A stretch of DNA of 64,000 nucleotides, taken from positions 1-64,000 of the forward strand of contig JAVBPS010000036.1 in the NCBI GenBank assembly GCA_031549495.1. Reading direction: 5' to 3'. Below are positions 52,998 through 61,287 of this stretch, one piece after another. The DNA comes from JAVBOW01 sp031549495 (GTDB lineage: Bacteria; Bacteroidota; Bacteroidia; Bacteroidales; Rikenellaceae). The position numbers were made by a program, and so were the translations under genes. Every line of letters starts with the position of its first letter. The stretch's first letter is position 1. The notes under the pieces are model-generated. The model searched no databases. It was not told the origin of the DNA and was given only the letters and a program-made list of their open reading frames with translations.

Positions 52998-55900
52998 TTA
53001 GAAAGTGAGGTTGATGCCTATGTTGTAGATCCTCGGCACGGGGAAACTCGATCCGTCGGCGTTGCCTTCGGGGTCGGTGACCTTTATTTTGTCGGAAAGG
53101 ATCAGCAGGTTGTAGCCCGAAGTGAAGATGCGCAGCTTTTCGATGCCCGCCTTACGGGTCCACTTGTAGGGAAACGTATAACCCAGTTCGGCCGTCTTCA
53201 GGCGCAGGTAGCTCGCGTCCTTGACCCAATGGGTCGAGGTGCGGTTGTTGTTCTGGCTGGCGGTGGTGGTCAGGCGCGGGAACTTCGCGTCGACGCTTTC
53301 GGCGTCCGTCCAGCGGTCCATCTGGAAATCGTAGAACGACCCCAGGCCGGTGAAGGGATTGCGCATCGTGCTGCTCCACACGCGGGTGGCCTGGGCCGCC
53401 CCCTGGAACATCACGCCCAGGTCGATGCCCTTGTACCGCAGGTTGACGTTGGCGGCGTAGAAGACCCTCGGCACGCGGCCGTAGCCGATCATCGTCTGGT
53501 CGTAGGTGGCGTCCACATAGGGAAGGCCCGCCAGGCTGGCGTACTTCAGGTCGCCCGGGGCCACGGTGGAGAAGTTCGGCTGCAACGAACGGTCGATATC
53601 CGCCTGGTCGCGGTAGTAACCCACGGCGATGAGCCCATAGGTGGCCTCGATGGGATTCCCTTTCTTATACATATGCGCGTAAGGGTAGATCGGCTCGTCG
53701 ATGTTGACGATCTCGTTCGCGTATTTGGTGAAGTTGCCGCTCAGGGTGTAGTGCAGCTCCCCGATGCGGTCGCTCCAGGAGGCCGACAGCTCGAACCCTT
53801 CGGATTTCATCTGGCCGATGTTCACGCTGGGACGGGCGTAGAAACCGGCCACATCGCTGAACGTGGTGGGCGACATGTACATGTCGTCGCGGTGGTCCTG
53901 GAAATAGTCACCCGTGAAGGTGAGGCGGCCGTGCAGGAAAGAGGCGTCCACCCCGGCGTTCCATTGCAGCGCCGTTTCGGGCTTCAGGTCGGGGTTGCCC
54001 ACCTTGGTCACGTCGTAACCCGGATAGTTGGAGATGGTCCCGACGCCCTCCTGCATGGTGGCCGAAACGGAGGTCATGGCGCTGATGTAGTCGTAATAGC
54101 CGATGCTGCGGCTGTTGGCCACCTGGCCCACGGAAGCGCGCAGCTTGAGGTGCGATACCGCCCGGCTATCCTTCAAAAAACCCTCGTTGCTCACCGTCCA
54201 GCCCACAGCCAGGGCGGGGGTGAAGACGTAACGGTTCTTCCCGGGCAGCAGGTTGCTTCCCTGGTAGGCGCAGGTGATATCGGCACTGTAACGATTGTCG
54301 TAAGTATAGGAAACCATACCGGCCAGCCCCATGTAGCGCGTGGGCAGTTGGTAGTCGGCCGCCGCCTCGTACTGGTTCCAGAACACGTTGGCCGAGAAGT
54401 CGTGCGGGCCGCAGGTGCGCTGGTAGCCCAGCCCGATATCGAAGGTGGTGTTGCGCTGGTTGGCCGATCCGGAAGAGGTGTTCGACATCTTGCCCTGGGT
54501 TCCATGCTGGGTCAGCGTGTTATCGGGCATCAACTCGTACATGGCTAAACTGTTGTTGCGCACGATCACCTGCGAGTTGTAAATGTCGCTCGACAGGTGG
54601 GCGTTGAGCGAAAGCCCCTCGGTCAGAAAATCGAGCCTTTGCCGGGCGGTCAGGTTGACCACCCCGTAACGGTTGTCGTCGATCGAGTAGCCGCGGCGGT
54701 TGATAAGCCCCCAGGCGTTGCTGAGCGAGGTCTGCGCGGAGCCGGCGACGATCTTGCCGTTGATGCCGACCACCCGGTTGCCCGTGTTGTCCACGTAGCT
54801 GCCGTCGTCCACGAAATACATCGGGAAGGCGTTGGGCGGGGTCTGCATCAGGGCGTTGAACACCTGGCTCTGATTGAGCGTGCCGCCGGGGTAATTGCGG
54901 CGCTCGAAACGCATCGTCATGCCTACGCCCACCTCCGTGGTTTTGGTCACGTTGAAGTCGATGTTCGATTTGAAGAAGTAGCGGGAGAACTCGGTGTTGG
55001 TGCTGTAGGTGAACTCGTCCTCCGTATTGTACATCCCGGACTGCATCTGTGCGCCCAGGGCGACGTAATAGCGGGCGGCCTTCGAACCGCCGCTGATGTC
55101 CACGTTATAGCGCTGGGTCCAGGTGCCGTCCCGCAGCAGGTCGCCGTACCAGTCCACGTCGGGGTGGCGCAGCGGATCCGAGCCGTCGGCGTACTGGGCG
55201 ATATCCGAAGCGCTGTAAAGTGGCGTAGCCAGGGGATTCTCGTTATACATCGCTTCGTTATAAAGCCCGGCGAAGGTGGCGGCGTCCACGCGGTTGAGCC
55301 GCTGGGTGAACTGCTGGTAGCCGGTGTTCGCCGAGACGTTCACCCGCATTTTCCCGGCGACGCCGCGTTTGGTCTGCAATAACACGGCTCCGTTGGCGGC
55401 CCTCATACCGTACAGGGCGGTGGCCGAGGCGTCCTTCAGGACGGTGACCGACTCGATGTCCGTCGCCTGGAGGTTGGTCAAACTCCCGGGATGGCCGTCG
55501 ATCAGCACGAGCACCCCCTCGGAATCGGTGCGGCGGCCGCGGATCCACAACTCGACCCCGTCGTAACCGGGTTCGCCGGTGGACTGGATGGTGATCAGGC
55601 CGGGCAGGCGTCCCGTCAGGGAGTTGGACGCGGTCATGGAAGGCACGTCCTTCAACTGGCTGCCCGTCACGGACGAAGTGGCGCCGTTGAACGAGGAGGC
55701 CGCTCTTTCGAAGTAAGGGGTCTTGATCACCACTTCCCGGGAAAGGACGATCTGCTGCTTTCCGGAAGCGGCCAGGCGGACCTGCCGGGGGGTGTACCCT
55801 TCGGCGCTGACGGTCACCAGGCCTGTGGGCATGCTCCCCACGGGTTGCAACTCCCCTGCGGCGGAACTGACCGCCACGACCTTTCCTGCGGAGAGGACTT

Positions 55901-56030
55901 CAGCCCCCGTGATCGGGTTGTTTTCCGCGTCGGTCACACGCCATGTGACCGGCGAGGCGGCGAAGGAGTGCAGCCCCAGAAGGAGGAGCAATCCGAAAAC
56001 CGGCAATTTAAACGTCAAAAATTTCATCAT
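52998..56030 (-). CDS. SusC/RagA family TonB-dependent transporter (PUL 2, pair A)
   Basis: A 1010-residue SusC protein with a signal peptide (MMKFLTFKLPVFGLLLLLGLHSFA), a regulatory domain (VTWRVTDAENNPITGAEVLSAGK) and a TonB plug. The segment before the plug differs from usual: the common EVVVVGYG motif is replaced by REVVIKTPYFERAASSFNG. Plug signatures ELWIRGRRTDSEGVLVLIDG and TALYGMRAANGAVLLQTKRG and the C-terminal IYNIGINLTF are intact. It is probably the first gene of the tandem SusCD operon. The 94 bp upstream contain a 7/8 match to the -7 element (GATCTTTG, near 56077) but no clear -33. Confidence 0.94.
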   Translation of the reverse strand: MMKFLTFKLPVFGLLLLLGLHSFAASPVTWRVTDAENNPITGAEVLSAGKVVAVSSAAGELQPVGSMPTGLVTVSAEGYTPRQVRLAASGKQQIVLSREVVIKTPYFERAASSFNGATSSVTGSQLKDVPSMTASNSLTGRLPGLITIQSTGEPGYDGVELWIRGRRTDSEGVLVLIDGHPGSLTNLQATDIESVTVLKDASATALYGMRAANGAVLLQTKRGVAGKMRVNVSANTGYQQFTQRLNRVDAATFAGLYNEAMYNENPLATPLYSASDIAQYADGSDPLRHPDVDWYGDLLRDGTWTQRYNVDISGGSKAARYYVALGAQMQSGMYNTEDEFTYSTNTEFSRYFFKSNIDFNVTKTTEVGVGMTMRFERRNYPGGTLNQSQVFNALMQTPPNAFPMYFVDDGSYVDNTGNRVVGINGKIVAGSAQTSLSNAWGLINRRGYSIDDNRYGVVNLTARQRLDFLTEGLSLNAHLSSDIYNSQVIVRNNSLAMYELMPDNTLTQHGTQGKMSNTSSGSANQRNTTFDIGLGYQRTCGPHDFSANVFWNQYEAAADYQLPTRYMGLAGMVSYTYDNRYSADITCAYQGSNLLPGKNRYVFTPALAVGWTVSNEGFLKDSRAVSHLKLRASVGQVANSRSIGYYDYISAMTSVSATMQEGVGTISNYPGYDVTKVGNPDLKPETALQWNAGVDASFLHGRLTFTGDYFQDHRDDMYMSPTTFSDVAGFYARPSVNIGQMKSEGFELSASWSDRIGELHYTLSGNFTKYANEIVNIDEPIYPYAHMYKKGNPIEATYGLIAVGYYRDQADIDRSLQPNFSTVAPGDLKYASLAGLPYVDATYDQTMIGYGRVPRVFYAANVNLRYKGIDLGVMFQGAAQATRVWSSTMRNPFTGLGSFYDFQMDRWTDAESVDAKFPRLTTTASQNNNRTSTHWVKDASYLRLKTAELGYTFPYKWTRKAGIEKLRIFTSGYNLLILSDKIKVTDPEGNADGSSFPVPRIYNIGINLTF

Positions 56031-56124
56031 GCGATTCAGTTTAGGGCGTGTTAATACAAATTAGTAGCGAACCAAAGATCATCAGAGTGGCCGCATTCAG
56101 CCGGCCGGTTTAAGAAAGCTAATT

Positions 56125-57645
56125 TCAGGGGCGCATCGCCTCTTTCAGGATAGCGGCAAGCTCTTCGACTTTAGCGGGATACTTCGCGGCGAGGTTCTGT
56201 TTTTCGCCGATGTCCCGGCGCAGGTCGTAGAGCTGCGGGAGGGTATCGCTGCCGTATTCGGTCATCGTAAGCGCGCTGTAGCGCGGGGGATATTTCCCCG
56301 GGACGATGTATTTCCATCCTTCCTTGACCACCGACATCGAGCCGGATTGCTCGACCACGTAGTCGCAGCCCTTTTTGCCGCCCCTCAGGGCGCCGAGCGT
56401 GTTGCGGCTGTCGGGTGCGGCCCCGGCGGGCAGCGTGGCACCGCACACCCCGGCCAGCGAGGCGAAAAGGTCGATGTGGCTGAACTGCGTCCCGCAGACC
56501 TTACCCCGGGGGCCGTCGCCCCAGCGGACGATCATCGCCACGCGCGTGCCGCCCTCGAAACTGCTGTATTTCCCGCCGCGCAGGGGGCCTGCGGGTTTAT
56601 GGTCGCCCAGCAGTTCGGCGGCCTGGTCCTGGTAGCCGTCCCGGATCACGGGGCCGTTGTCGCTCGAAAGGATGATCACCGTGTTTTTGGCGATGCCCAG
56701 GCTGTCCACCACGCGCATCACCTCGCCCACCGTCCAGTCGAACTGGACGATCGCGTCGCCGCGCGGGCCCATTGGCGTGGCGCCCTGGAAGCGTTCGTGC
56801 GGCACGCGCGGCACATGGATATCGTTGGTGCCGAAATAGAGGAAGAACGGTTTGCGGTCGGCCGTGCTGCGCCGGATGAAATCGACGGCCTTGCCCGTGA
56901 TGCGGTCGGCGATGTCCTCGTCGTGCCACAGGGCCGACTTGCCGCCCTTCATGTAGCCGATGCGCGAAATGCCGTCGACGATCGAGTAGTTATGCCCGTG
57001 GTTGGGCGAAGGGTGGATGCGCAGCAGCTCGGGGTTCTCCTTGCCCGTCGGCTCGCCCGGGAAATTCTCCTTGTAGCTCACCGAGATGGGATCCGACGGG
57101 TCGAGGCCCACCACCCGCGCATTCTCGATATAGACGCACGGCACGCGGTCGCCCGTGGCCGCCATGATGAACGAGTAGCCGAAGCCGATGTCCGAGAGCG
57201 CGGGCGAGATCACACCGTTCCAATCCTGCCGGGCGGTCTCGCCCAGGCCGAGGTGCCATTTGCCCACGGCCGCGGTCGCATAACCCGCCGAGGCGAACAT
57301 GTCGGCCATCGTGTATTGCCCCGGGTCGATGATCATGCCCGCGTCGCCCGTGGCGACCCCGGTTCCTTTCTTGCGCCAGGGGTACTGGCCCGTGAGCAAC
57401 CCGTAACGCGAGGGGGTGCTGGTGGCCGAGGTGGCGTGGGCGTCGGTAAAGCGGATCCCTTCGGCGGCCAGGCGGTCGACGTTCGGGGTGGACACGCGCG
57501 TGGCGCCGTAGCACGACAGGTCGCCGTAGCCCACGTCGTCGCCGTAGATGATGATCACGTTGGGCTTTTCGGGCGCCTTGGCCGCGGCGGCGGCCGGTGC
57601 GAGGAGCAGCGCTCCCATGCCGATGTGGAAATAACGGATATTCAT
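56125..57645 (-). CDS. S-type sulfatase 3 (periplasmic)
   Basis: A 506-residue sulfatase with a signal peptide (MNIRYFHIGMGALLLAPAAAAA) but no lipobox, so it is probably periplasmic. The nucleophile motif is STPSRYGLLTG with Ser76 (S-type, anSME-dependent). Other signatures: VIIIYGDDVGYGDLSCYGA, VGKWHLGLG, YFGTNDIHVPR and ILSSDNGPVIRDG. The YGDDVGYGD opening is common in S1 enzymes acting on Gal/GalNAc or GlcNAc sulfates; the exact type cannot be read. It lies between the F5/8 lipoprotein gene and the first SusC, all co-directional. Confidence 0.92.
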   Translation of the reverse strand: MNIRYFHIGMGALLLAPAAAAAKAPEKPNVIIIYGDDVGYGDLSCYGATRVSTPNVDRLAAEGIRFTDAHATSATSTPSRYGLLTGQYPWRKKGTGVATGDAGMIIDPGQYTMADMFASAGYATAAVGKWHLGLGETARQDWNGVISPALSDIGFGYSFIMAATGDRVPCVYIENARVVGLDPSDPISVSYKENFPGEPTGKENPELLRIHPSPNHGHNYSIVDGISRIGYMKGGKSALWHDEDIADRITGKAVDFIRRSTADRKPFFLYFGTNDIHVPRVPHERFQGATPMGPRGDAIVQFDWTVGEVMRVVDSLGIAKNTVIILSSDNGPVIRDGYQDQAAELLGDHKPAGPLRGGKYSSFEGGTRVAMIVRWGDGPRGKVCGTQFSHIDLFASLAGVCGATLPAGAAPDSRNTLGALRGGKKGCDYVVEQSGSMSVVKEGWKYIVPGKYPPRYSALTMTEYGSDTLPQLYDLRRDIGEKQNLAAKYPAKVEELAAILKEAMRP

Positions 57646-57671
57646 AAAGCTAAAAGATGAAGGGGAACGTC

Positions 57672-57698
57672 CCCGGGAAGGCTCGCGGCCTTCCCGGG
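57672..57698 (-). terminator. GC-rich hairpin, possible attenuator
   Basis: An 11-bp perfect stem (57672-57682 with 57688-57698, 5-nt loop) lies between the F5/8 lipoprotein gene and the sulfatase. There is no T-tract after it on the minus strand, so it may be an RNA-processing or stability hairpin rather than a terminator. Confidence 0.4.
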
Positions 57699-57709
57699 CG
57701 CGCTGTCAA

Positions 57710-59263
57710 TTATTCGGAAATTCTCTGGTAGGCGTAGAACTCGGCGATATCGACCGAGCCGCTGCGCGTCGAGGTGGTGATGGTCAGGCGGATGTAGCGG
57801 GCCGAGACGTCGGAAGCGAACGACACCTTCTGCTCGGTGGCCAGGGTCATGGCCGGGTAGTTGGTGAATTTCTGGTTCGCGCCCGTGCCTTCGCGGGGGC
57901 CGTAATCGAACTCGCCAACCCGGGTCCATAGGCTTCCGTCAATGGAGACCTCGTAGAATCCGGCGCTCACGTCGGGCCAGTTGTTATTCTGGCGGGGCAG
58001 GCGGCCTACCTGGCAGATGTTCTCTTTCACCGACCCCAGGTCGATCCACCACTTGTACTGCGGGTTGTTTTCGGCGTCATAGAAAGAGGTGAAGCCGTAA
58101 AGATCCGTTTGACTGGTGAACTGCCAGTTGTGCGACCACAGGGTTCCCGTATTGCCGTCGATGGCGTAGGAGGGCGGGTTGGTCGTCCCGTTCTGGGTGG
58201 TCGCGTGGGCGGTGGCCCCCGTGAAGTCCATCCTCACGATGGTGAAGTTGGGCACGATGGCGCAATCCTTGTCGATGGCAAACGAGACGGGCGTTACCTT
58301 GCCCGCGGCGGCGGTGTGCGCGGCCGTCAGGGTGATCGTTTTCTCGATCTTAAACCCTGGGGTCTTCACGGTGAGCTTGATCTGATCGCCCGCGGCCAGG
58401 GTGAACGGGGCGGTCACCGCCTGGACGTACAGGTCGGCCACCTTCATCTCTTCGGGGCACGTCACGGTCACCGTATTGGCGCCCGCGCGGTAGGTCCCGA
58501 AATCGGAAGCCCCGGAGGTGAGGTCGAGCGTAAAATTGCCCGTGAGCATGGTTCCCGCAGCGCTGATCACCTCCATCGTCATACTGCGCACGTAATCTGT
58601 ATCCTCCAGCAAATCCGCGTCGGGATGGGCATCGGCGCCGGTCGTGATCCCGGATACGGTGACCAGCGTAACGGCGTTCGCCAGTTTGAACGACAGATCG
58701 ACCGGCTGGCTGGCGAGCAGCGAGGCGGCCTGAACCCCTTCATGAGCGGCCCACATGTGGCAGCACGCGGGATCGGCCGAGAATCCGCTCATGGTCTGCG
58801 AAGCGGGCAGTACCCCATTCACGCGGGTGTAATCGGTACCCGCCGTAAGCAGGTGGGGGTAATAGGCATAGATTTGGTTCAGTCCGGTAGCCGACCCGAA
58901 AGTCAGCATCCCGGTGAAAGAGGCCTCGCCCGTATCCTCGTCGGCCCCGCTTTCGCCGAGCGACAGCTTGACGTTGCGGTTACGGTCGCGCGTTCCTGTG
59001 GCGTTCGGGTAATCGGTGAACACGCCGATCGCGTCGAGCGGCTGCCAGGCCATCCGGAAATTGGGGTCGACGCCTTCGAGCGTGGCCCTCGACACACTCA
59101 CCCTGCCCGCCCGGATGGTGGCGACCACATCCGTGATCTCGTTGTCCGACGCGGCCAACGGATTGACCGTGGTGTATGCGTAGGGAATCTCGTACGCTCC
59201 GCAGGCGGCCAGCAGCGAAAAGACCAGGGCGAAGCATGCCATGTGTAGTTGTCTGGATTTCAT
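57710..59263 (-). CDS. Fimbrillin-like lipoprotein with C-terminal F5/8 type C domain
   Basis: A 517-residue lipoprotein (MKSRQLHMACFALVFSLLAAC). Residues ~45-345 resemble the fimbrillin-like fold of Bacteroidales (WQPLDAIGVFTDYPNATG, FTGMLTFGSATGLNQIYAYYPH, LSFKLANAVTLVTVSGI). Residues ~365-515 form an F5/8 type C (discoidin) carbohydrate-binding-type domain (SYAIDGNTGTLWSHNW, WWIDLGSVKENICQVGRLPRQN, YEVSIDGSLWTRVGEFDY, RYIRLTI). It lies 21 bp after the M60 gene. It is probably a surface glycan-binding protein of the PUL. The fimbrillin part is assigned by eye only. Confidence 0.7.
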   Translation of the reverse strand: MKSRQLHMACFALVFSLLAACGAYEIPYAYTTVNPLAASDNEITDVVATIRAGRVSVSRATLEGVDPNFRMAWQPLDAIGVFTDYPNATGTRDRNRNVKLSLGESGADEDTGEASFTGMLTFGSATGLNQIYAYYPHLLTAGTDYTRVNGVLPASQTMSGFSADPACCHMWAAHEGVQAASLLASQPVDLSFKLANAVTLVTVSGITTGADAHPDADLLEDTDYVRSMTMEVISAAGTMLTGNFTLDLTSGASDFGTYRAGANTVTVTCPEEMKVADLYVQAVTAPFTLAAGDQIKLTVKTPGFKIEKTITLTAAHTAAAGKVTPVSFAIDKDCAIVPNFTIVRMDFTGATAHATTQNGTTNPPSYAIDGNTGTLWSHNWQFTSQTDLYGFTSFYDAENNPQYKWWIDLGSVKENICQVGRLPRQNNNWPDVSAGFYEVSIDGSLWTRVGEFDYGPREGTGANQKFTNYPAMTLATEQKVSFASDVSARYIRLTITTSTRSGSVDIAEFYAYQRISE

Positions 59264-59284
59264 AAATCGGGTTTTTATGAAGGG

Positions 59285-61216
59285 TTAGTGGTTGGTGTCG
59301 TTTGAACCGGGCAGCGGAACGGCGACTTTCTCGCCGCGGGGGCCGAGGGCGTAGAGTTCCACCCGCTCGGGCCAGCGGGGCACGCTGTCCTGGTCGACGG
59401 TGAACTCCGCGAGCGGGGAGTAGTAGACCGGGCGGCCGTCCCGGCAGACCATCCACATCGCCACCCCACTCCACCCGTCGAGGGTGAGCGTGCGGCCCTG
59501 GCAGGCGACCTTTCCGGCCACGATGGGTTCGGAACGGGCGAAGAGCTCCGTGTTGTTATCGGCGATCAGCCACGGGCAGTCGGCCAGCGGGGCGTATCCC
59601 TGCGCGGCGACCCATTGTTCCAGGCGGGCGATCTGCTCCGGGGTGACGGTGACCCGCTCGCGGGAATAGTCCTCCACCACCTCGTCCATCGGGGTCAGGA
59701 AACCCCAGAAGCGGAAGAAGGGCAGCAGGTCCGTGCGTGAGCGCTCGCAGCAGCGGCGCACGAATTCCGTCTGGCATTCGCCGTGACTCGGGGGATCGTC
59801 CGCCGTGCGCGCGGCCTGGTAAATATCCTTGTAAAAATCGGCGTCGCCGTGTACCTGGCAGATATAGAGGTAGAGCTGCCAGAAGGGGATGAGCTTCATC
59901 AGGCGGCGGTTCTTGCCGTCCACGTAGCCGAAATAGTCGTTCGAGTCGTAAGCCTTGCTGTCGGCGTTGCATCCGATGACGGAAAGGGCCTTCTCGTACC
60001 AGTTGCAACTGTACCCGCCGATGGACTTTTCGTACATCATGCGCGAGGGCTCGCCGAAAACGCAGGTCTGCATGTAGAGCGAGATCAGGTTGTTGGTGAT
60101 CTCGGTCACTCCCTGCCAACGCATGGCGGGGCGTATCTGGTTCAGGTGGCCCACCTCGTGCACCACGCCCCAGCACTCCGCGCCGGCGACCAACCGGGCG
60201 TTGAGGTCTTTTTTGGCGTTGCCCTGGTTGGTGCGCACGCGGTAGTCGGGGGCGGACATGTTGCCGTTACCGCCTATCGGGTGGAGGTACATGCGGTTAC
60301 GATAGGTGCCGCCGTATTTGACCAGCCCCATGAAATCCTGCTCGCGCATCACGACCGTGTCGTAGGCGGCCAGCAGGGGGATGATCTCGTCCGGGGTGTA
60401 GCGGCGGTAATCCTCGGTGCGGAACGTGAGGTGCATATAACGGCCCAGCACGTCGAAATAAGAATCTTCGGCCCCGGCCAGCAACTCGCGGTAACGAGAG
60501 TCGGTGCCGTGTTTTTCGATGTCGAAATAGCCGTTCACGCGCCCCGAGGCGAAATGGATCTTCACCGCGGGCGCACCGGGCATCTGCTCGGGCGACAGGT
60601 GATAGAGCACGTAGACCAATCCCCGGTTGCGGGGATAGACCACATTGGCCCCTTCATGCAATACGTAATAGGAGGAGCCGGCCACGTAACCGTCCCCATC
60701 CGGGCTGTCGAGGTCCTGGATCTTGATGCAGAGCGTATGGCCGTTGGTCTTGCCGACAAAGATGTGGAACGGCTCGCCGGTGCGCTCCACCGAGATCCCG
60801 GCGGGGTTGTCGAGCAGCGAGTAGGGGTTCGATTTGTTCACCGCCGCCATCGCATGGGGGTCTTCCCACGCTTTGAACTGTGCGACGCGGAATTCAGCCG
60901 GGTAGTTTCCCCTGCGCAGTTGCCGGGCGACGTCGCGCAACAGCGGGACGGGGCATGCGTCGATCTGCGCGTCGGAGACCCCCTCGCGCAACTGCGAGCA
61001 GGTGATGTCCGTGAACAGCGACAGCGCATCGAAATCCCATGCGGGGGTTTCGGCATAGCACGACGGGATCTTCGCGGGTTTGAGCGAAAGGAGCTGCGGG
61101 TCGGCAGCGCGTACGGCCGCGGGAAGGAGGAAAAGGCACGCTGCCACCGCGCCGCACCACCCCGCGAGGCGGTGCAGGCGGCAGGCATGCCGGAAGAAAT
61201 GGTGTCTTGTTCTCAT
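59285..61216 (-). CDS. M60 (enhancin-like) metallopeptidase, second copy
   Basis: A 643-residue paralogue of the M60 lipoprotein at 39304-41559. The motif HEVGH (His353, Glu354, His357) is in GVVHEVGHLNQIRPAMRWQGVTE with Glu372 as the likely third ligand. Unlike the first copy, it lacks the N-terminal F5/8 module and the lipobox. The N-terminus is long and basic (MRTRHHFFRHACRLHRLAG) before a hydrophobic stretch (AVAACLFLLPAAVRAA), so it is probably secreted by a normal signal peptide; the start is slightly uncertain. It shares WQLYLYICQVHG and DCPWLIADNN with the first copy. Mucin-type O-glycopeptide cleavage is expected from the family. Confidence 0.9.
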   Translation of the reverse strand: MRTRHHFFRHACRLHRLAGWCGAVAACLFLLPAAVRAADPQLLSLKPAKIPSCYAETPAWDFDALSLFTDITCSQLREGVSDAQIDACPVPLLRDVARQLRRGNYPAEFRVAQFKAWEDPHAMAAVNKSNPYSLLDNPAGISVERTGEPFHIFVGKTNGHTLCIKIQDLDSPDGDGYVAGSSYYVLHEGANVVYPRNRGLVYVLYHLSPEQMPGAPAVKIHFASGRVNGYFDIEKHGTDSRYRELLAGAEDSYFDVLGRYMHLTFRTEDYRRYTPDEIIPLLAAYDTVVMREQDFMGLVKYGGTYRNRMYLHPIGGNGNMSAPDYRVRTNQGNAKKDLNARLVAGAECWGVVHEVGHLNQIRPAMRWQGVTEITNNLISLYMQTCVFGEPSRMMYEKSIGGYSCNWYEKALSVIGCNADSKAYDSNDYFGYVDGKNRRLMKLIPFWQLYLYICQVHGDADFYKDIYQAARTADDPPSHGECQTEFVRRCCERSRTDLLPFFRFWGFLTPMDEVVEDYSRERVTVTPEQIARLEQWVAAQGYAPLADCPWLIADNNTELFARSEPIVAGKVACQGRTLTLDGWSGVAMWMVCRDGRPVYYSPLAEFTVDQDSVPRWPERVELYALGPRGEKVAVPLPGSNDTNH

Positions 61217-61287
61217 TCGTTTGGGTCTGCCGTCCTGCTCCGGGGAAAGCCGGGGGAGGCGGTAAGGGTTATCAAATAAGGAGGTCG

